The position numbers and the translations under genes are program-made. A stretch of 64,000 nucleotides of DNA, taken from Roseivirga sp. UBA6052 (lineage in GTDB: Bacteria > Bacteroidota > Bacteroidia > Cytophagales > Cyclobacteriaceae). The stretch lies in contig DIYO01000007.1 in NCBI GenBank assembly GCA_002427755.1, positions 54,878-118,877 on the forward strand, written 5' to 3'. Under the pieces are notes generated by a model that ran no database searches, was not told where the DNA came from, and worked only from the letters and a program-made list of their open reading frames with translations. Positions 59,868 to 64,000 of the stretch are shown here, piece by piece; position 1 is the stretch's first letter; every line of letters starts with the position of its first letter.

Positions 59868-61217
59868 ATGGTTTCAAAAAGATTCGCATTACTGGTTCTA
59901 TTCCGCATTATACTCCTAATGCTCACCTTAACTGCATTGGCCTTTATATTCGCTAGAACCGACCTATTCTTTAATCAGATTATACTCTTGGGTGTTATCA
60001 TCATTCAAGTATCCGAGTTGATCAGATTCATCACTTATACTAACCGGGAGCTCGCTAAACTCTTGTTAGCCATTCGGTATTCTGATTTCTCCATCTCATT
60101 TAAAGGCAAACGCGGTAAATCCTTTCAGGAATTACAAGATGCCTTTGTTGAGATTATCGAAGCATTTAAAAAAGTAAGTGTAGAAAAAGAAGCCCAATTC
60201 AGATTCCTGCAGGTAATTGTAGATAACATTAAAGTCGGAGTAATCGCCATAAAGGAGGATTATGAGATAGAACTAATGAATCAGGCGAGCGAGAAAATTC
60301 TCAAAATCGCTACCCCAAACTATTGGAAGCAAATGCAGCAACTCCTTCCCCATTTTAGTGCTGAACTTGAAGAAATGGGAGATAACGAGAAAAGACTGCT
60401 TGAGCTAAATATCAAAGGGGAAAAGCTTCAAGTATCGGCTCAGGTTAACAGACTAAAGATTCTCAATTACCGCTACACCATCATTACTTTCCAAGACATC
60501 AAGTCTGAGATTGAACAAAAAGAAATTGAAGCTTGGCATAAACTTATCCGAATCCTCACGCATGAGATTATGAATTCAGTGACTCCCGTTACTTCTCTAT
60601 CAGAAACTATCTTGATGATGCTTGAAGAAGAAGGAAAGCCAAAGCAGAAAGAGGATTTAACAGAAGAGGATTTAGAAGATGTAAGGTTCTCATTGCAAAC
60701 CATTCAAAAACGAAGCGAGGGATTACTTCATTTTGTGGACGATTACAGACGGCTTACAAAGATTAAAACACTTGAATTAGAGGAGGTGGATTCAGAAGAC
60801 CTTTTAAAATCTCTAGAAATGCTCTTGAAGAAAGAAGTTGAGAAATCCGGTGCATCTATTGAGATTCAATCGATGAAAAGTATGTCTATCGCAATGGACA
60901 GAAAGCTTATTGAACAAGTATTGATCAACCTCATTACTAATGCAAGACATGCAGTTGAAAGCAGAAATGAAGGTCATATTGAAGTAATAGCCAGAACATC
61001 AGAAGGTCAACCTGTAATTGAAGTCAATGATAATGGAACCGGTATAGACGAAGGAAAATTAGAAGAGATATTCATCCCATTTTTCTCCACAAAAGAACAT
61101 GGTTCCGGTATAGGCTTATCTCTTTCTAAACAGATTATGAAAAAGCACAAAGGAGATTTAACAGTGAAATCGGAACTCGGAAAGGGCTCTACATTCATAT
61201 TGAGTTTCCCGAAATAA
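59868..61217 (+). CDS. NtrY-like sensor histidine kinase
   Basis: A 449-residue membrane kinase with two TM helices near the N-terminus (about 8-28 and 34-55) and almost no periplasmic loop, then a HAMP/PAS-like region (about 60-215), an H box LTHEIMNSVTP with His232 as phosphoacceptor, and a HATPase domain with NLITNARHAV, DNGTGI and GSGIGLSLSKQ. The start at 59868 (ATG) is chosen over a GTG at 59829 that runs through the GACTCGAGAC repeats. It is co-oriented with the NtrC-type regulator and is its likely partner. The signal may be sensed in the membrane or through the PAS-like region. Confidence 0.9.
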   Translation: MVSKRFALLVLFRIILLMLTLTALAFIFARTDLFFNQIILLGVIIIQVSELIRFITYTNRELAKLLLAIRYSDFSISFKGKRGKSFQELQDAFVEIIEAFKKVSVEKEAQFRFLQVIVDNIKVGVIAIKEDYEIELMNQASEKILKIATPNYWKQMQQLLPHFSAELEEMGDNEKRLLELNIKGEKLQVSAQVNRLKILNYRYTIITFQDIKSEIEQKEIEAWHKLIRILTHEIMNSVTPVTSLSETILMMLEEEGKPKQKEDLTEEDLEDVRFSLQTIQKRSEGLLHFVDDYRRLTKIKTLELEEVDSEDLLKSLEMLLKKEVEKSGASIEIQSMKSMSIAMDRKLIEQVLINLITNARHAVESRNEGHIEVIARTSEGQPVIEVNDNGTGIDEGKLEEIFIPFFSTKEHGSGIGLSLSKQIMKKHKGDLTVKSELGKGSTFILSFPK

Positions 61218-61221
61218 AGTC

Positions 61222-61968
61222 TTAAGGTTTAAGTCGCTCCAAGATGTTTTGCCCATAACTGATGATTGCGTCAGAATCAGTACCGCAAGTAATTAGCTGA
61301 TAGTTCTTCTCAACCATGGGTAGCACAGCATCGGGAGATGTTCCAAAATAACCTAAAGCCAAGTTCTGAGACCTAACAGTTTCTTCCACTTTTTCAATGG
61401 CCTCAGTTACAAGAGTATGGTTCACTTGGCCAACTACACCTAAGCTTCCTGAAAGATCATAAGGACCAATAAATACAACATCAATTCCTTCCACCTTAAC
61501 AATCTCATCGATGTTCTTAACGCCATCGATATGCTCAATTTGAACTACCACCAATGTTTCTAGATTCGCTTCAGCCATGTATTCGTTAAAGCTTACACCA
61601 TACTTGTGTGCTCTCGCAGCCCCTACACCTCTGTCACCTAAAGGTTGATATTTAGCAAAACGAACCACCGCTCGCGCTTCATCTGCAGTATTCACTTTTG
61701 GAACAATCACCCCTTCTGAACCAATGTCTAGTGCTTTCTTTATTGCAGATTCTGTTAACTCAGGTACTCGCGTTAAAACCGGTGTGCGATTACCAACTGC
61801 TTGAATAATTCGTTGAGCTTCTATAAAACCATGAGGGCCATGTTCTAAATCTAAAAACAGCCAATCAAATCCTAAATGACTATTAATCTCGGCTATCTCA
61901 GGAGAAGGCAAGCTCAAAAGTGTGCCTAAAAGTACATGTCCATTATCCAAGCGTTGTTTTAGTCCCAT
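61222..61968 (-). CDS. HpcH/HpaI family aldolase
   Basis: A 248-residue class II pyruvate aldolase of the HpcH/HpaI type. Motifs: FLDLEHGPHGFIEAQ (catalytic histidine region), VIVPKVNTADEARAVVRFAK, PLGDRGVGAARAHKYG, the metal glutamate in VVQIEHIDGVKNI and the metal aspartate in FIGPYDLSGSLG. The family cleaves 2-keto-3-deoxy or 4-hydroxy-2-oxo acids to pyruvate and an aldehyde. The exact substrate (for example 2-keto-3-deoxy-L-rhamnonate) cannot be fixed. It is a single gene, convergent with the kinase. Confidence 0.9.
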   Translation of the reverse strand: MGLKQRLDNGHVLLGTLLSLPSPEIAEINSHLGFDWLFLDLEHGPHGFIEAQRIIQAVGNRTPVLTRVPELTESAIKKALDIGSEGVIVPKVNTADEARAVVRFAKYQPLGDRGVGAARAHKYGVSFNEYMAEANLETLVVVQIEHIDGVKNIDEIVKVEGIDVVFIGPYDLSGSLGVVGQVNHTLVTEAIEKVEETVRSQNLALGYFGTSPDAVLPMVEKNYQLITCGTDSDAIISYGQNILERLKP

Positions 61969-62065
61969 GCAATCAAGTTAAACAGCTTTTAGTAAAATTC
62001 TTGCCATCACCTACCTCTGTTATTGTATAATCTCTATTTTCAATCTTTTAATCGCAAAACTGAGT

Positions 62066-63316
62066 ATGGACGTCTTTACTATCATAACCATTCTTACGGT
62101 CTTATCAGCACTATTCGCTTTTATTAATACCAAATTCTTGAAACTCCCATTTACCATTGGGCTGATGATTATAGCCATGTGTTTTACGCTGGTTATCATT
62201 GTTTTAGGGCTTTTCGAACATTGGGTTTTAGATGAAGCCAAACTGATAATTGATTCCATTGATTTTCAGACTGTTCTGCTCGAGGTCATGCTCAGTTTCT
62301 TACTTTTTGCAGGTGCACTTCACACTAAGTTGGATGAACTGAATAAGCAGAGAGCACCAATTATGATGTTCGCCACCCTAGGCGTGCTCGCTTCTACATT
62401 CCTTATAGGCGCTATGATGTTCTTTATAGCACATTGGTTGGGCCATGATATTGACTTTATCTATTGTTTGCTATTTGGGGCATTAATATCTCCTACAGAC
62501 CCTATAGCTGTTTTAGGAATTCTGAAAGATGCTAACGCACCTAAAAAGCTGGAGATTAAAATTGTAGGTGAATCACTTTTCAATGATGGTGTGGGAGTCG
62601 TGATTTTCTTGGTGATCTTAGCCATTGCTGAGAAAGGTATAGCGGCAGTAGAAGCTGAAGAAGTAGGTTTCTTGTTCTTTGAAGAAGTCTTCGGTGGAAT
62701 TGGTCTGGGTTTACTTCTAGGTTGGATTGGGTTCCAACTCATGAAAACTATAGACCATTACGAAACTGAGGTTATGATCACTTTAGCTCTTGTAATGGGT
62801 ATTTACAGTGTAGCCCATTATGTCCATTTTTCAGGTCCGTTAGCAGTGGTTGTAGCCGGAATCTATATTGGTAATAAATCACCTGAAATTGCATGGTCTA
62901 AAACGACTCAGAACTACGTAGACAAGTTCTGGGAGCTAATTGATGTCTTATTAAACGCAATTCTGTTTGTTCTCATAGGTTTTGAATTACTTATCGTTCA
63001 AATCAATTGGGAGTATGCCATGTTCGGTTTGGTAGCTATTCCGGTTGTGCTTGTCGCCAGATGGATGGCTCTAAAAGGACCTATAGAAATATTTAAGAAG
63101 AAACTAGATTTTATTCCTAAGACCGACCTGATCATGACTTGGGGAGGAATTCGGGGAGGAATTTCAATAGCACTAGCACTATCTCTAAAACCAGAAATGG
63201 AGCGCGAGCTGTTTATTACCGTTACTTATATTATTGTCGTATTCTCCATTATCGTTCAAGGTTTGAGCATAGGTCCTTATGTGCGGAAAGTACTTAAGAA
63301 TTCAGGCCAAGATTAA
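62066..63316 (+). CDS. CPA1-family Na+/H+ antiporter
   Basis: A 416-residue inner-membrane antiporter with about 12 helices. The core motif SPTDPIAVLGILKDANAP followed by KIVGESLFNDGVGVVIF is the CPA1 signature (NhaP-type), including the conserved Asp-x-x-Gly and FNDG. The later WGGIRGGISIALAL segment is also typical. It exchanges cytoplasmic Na+ (or K+) for H+. Together with the NQR complex in this window it suits a cell that runs a sodium cycle. It is divergent from the aldolase gene. Confidence 0.92.
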   Translation: MDVFTIITILTVLSALFAFINTKFLKLPFTIGLMIIAMCFTLVIIVLGLFEHWVLDEAKLIIDSIDFQTVLLEVMLSFLLFAGALHTKLDELNKQRAPIMMFATLGVLASTFLIGAMMFFIAHWLGHDIDFIYCLLFGALISPTDPIAVLGILKDANAPKKLEIKIVGESLFNDGVGVVIFLVILAIAEKGIAAVEAEEVGFLFFEEVFGGIGLGLLLGWIGFQLMKTIDHYETEVMITLALVMGIYSVAHYVHFSGPLAVVVAGIYIGNKSPEIAWSKTTQNYVDKFWELIDVLLNAILFVLIGFELLIVQINWEYAMFGLVAIPVVLVARWMALKGPIEIFKKKLDFIPKTDLIMTWGGIRGGISIALALSLKPEMERELFITVTYIIVVFSIIVQGLSIGPYVRKVLKNSGQD

Positions 63317-63358
63317 ATTATGGTGCTAGGCCTTGAACCTAAATACATATTGCAGGTC

Positions 63359-63826
63359 CTAAAGCCATGCTCTGAATTGTTGATACCAAGGAATTAGCCA
63401 ATTGGCAAAATATGCCGACCAAAGTAAAATGATCGCCAACCTTGAATTGATCTTTTTCCTTTCAGTAAAGAAGAAATAGAAAGCAGCTAGAAAGAATATA
63501 AACGCAAAAACAGGGTTCTCAATTCGGAACGGGATTTTCGCTAAGTGCTCTATCTCTACCAACACAATCAAGAAAGAACTTGCCACAAAGAAAGACCTGT
63601 GTCTTGTTTTCAAGTTCAAGGAATTAAAACATTCGGCAGAAGCTATAAGCGATATAAAGGCAAATATGTAAAGGGCAAAAGGTGCTACTCCAATTAGGGT
63701 ATCATATTTAAGGAGCATGCTCATGGCCAAAGCGACCGTTATCATTCTTGTCATAGGCTTTCGGACCTTAGACGTATAAAACAGCGCAAATACGGCTGCA
63801 CCGATCTCGAGAATTGTTAGCAGCAT
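63359..63826 (-). CDS. Hypothetical membrane protein
   Basis: A 155-residue protein with about five hydrophobic helices. I set the start at 63826 (MLLTILEIGAAVFALFYTSK), since the longer frame to 63883 reads through a terminator stem. I do not recognise the family. It is convergent with the antiporter and lies just left of the terminator at 63840. Confidence 0.65.
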   Translation of the reverse strand: MLLTILEIGAAVFALFYTSKVRKPMTRMITVALAMSMLLKYDTLIGVAPFALYIFAFISLIASAECFNSLNLKTRHRSFFVASSFLIVLVEIEHLAKIPFRIENPVFAFIFFLAAFYFFFTERKKINSRLAIILLWSAYFANWLIPWYQQFRAWL

Positions 63827-63839
63827 GCTTATATAAGTT

Positions 63840-63876
63840 AAAAAAAAGAACCCTGAAGTAATACACTTCAGGGCTT
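63840..63876 (-). terminator. Intrinsic terminator for a minus-strand transcript
   Basis: Nine-bp stem CCCTGAAGT / ACTTCAGGG with an AATAC loop and a long A-run on the left (a U-run on the minus strand). It terminates a transcript entering from beyond the right edge of the window. Confidence 0.8.
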
Positions 63877-64000
63877 TATTCACCTAAACACTGTAGCATA
63901 GTGGCAACGTACTCGCCACCAACTTCAGGTATCTTTATCGTCTTGGTGGAGTGCCTGATCAACAGGCTACTCCTTTTCTAAGACTTTGTTTTCTCTTCTA
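63877..64000. other. Right-edge segment with two hairpins, no clear gene
   Basis: Two stems can be drawn: GTGGC/GCCAC (63901-63919) and GGAGTGCCTG/CAGGC-T-ACTCC (about 63948-63973, one bulged base). No ORF covers the segment; a minus-strand frame entering from the edge stops near 63970. It could be the 3' UTR of a gene outside the window or a structured RNA. Confidence 0.3.

Noticed and set aside
62461..62742. Minus-strand frame inside the antiporter gene
   Set aside because: It is a shadow of the coding strand: serine/proline/lysine-rich, no start context and no family.
63827..63883. Longer start for the last membrane protein
   Set aside because: The extension reads through the terminator stem and loop at 63840-63876.

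Overview
The window looks like chromosomal DNA of a marine-type Bacteroidota, most likely order Cytophagales. This rests on low G+C by eye, a Na+-pumping NQR complex, tandem DUF6090 proteins, very large FtsX/MacB-type permeases without an ATPase, S9 and M14 exported peptidases, a DUF3667 protein, and TAnnTTTG-like -7 elements in place of TATAAT. The genus is not determined. There is no phage, plasmid, IS element, CRISPR array, rRNA or tRNA that I can see. Genes are tightly packed and no gene-free stretch exceeds about 300 bases.

Layout. 1-2.6 kb: tail of an unidentified gene, then a 7TM-DISM histidine kinase with a receiver-only response regulator. 2.6-6.7 kb: a GH16 glucanase-like lipoprotein, divergent from a PadR regulator translationally coupled to an FtsX-type permease, followed by a structured 3' region and a strong terminator. 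6.8-13.5 kb: small hypotheticals, an M14 carboxypeptidase, a nitrilase next to a BASS transporter, RluF, and small membrane proteins. 13.5-20 kb: four DUF6090 paralogues, three of them in tandem, an S9 peptidase, and a GxxExxY gene with a damaged or phase-variable start. 20-30 kb: DUF3667, Tex, a 5'-nucleotidase lipoprotein, a lone FtsX permease, a PPOX protein, an AEC transporter and a Tat-signal HisC-like aminotransferase. 30.4-35.1 kb: nqrA-E, without nqrF. 35.2-46 kb: ispH, cmk, a SnoaL-like protein with adenine deaminase, a TPR protein, a six-hairpin glycosidase-like lipoprotein and several small envelope proteins. 46-61.2 kb: five FtsX-type permeases in two operons, next to an NtrC-type regulator and its histidine kinase. 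61.2-64 kb: an HpcH/HpaI aldolase, a CPA1 Na+/H+ antiporter and a small membrane protein.

The most interesting part is 46-61.2 kb. Each of the two permease operons is preceded by a sigma-54-like promoter (TGGCAC-N5-TTGG). Upstream of each promoter are two copies of a 16-17 bp element (GTTTGTTTTYRATAYA) spaced exactly 23 bp apart. The distance from promoter to element is identical at the two sites (70 bp between the first bases of the two motifs), although the sequence between them is unrelated. Together with the adjacent NtrC-family activator and kinase this suggests a self-contained, sigma-54-controlled regulon of ATPase-less MacB/FtsX-type permeases. A separate, smaller control circuit is seen at 3.5 kb, where two TTTAC-N6-GTAAA elements flank the padR promoter region.
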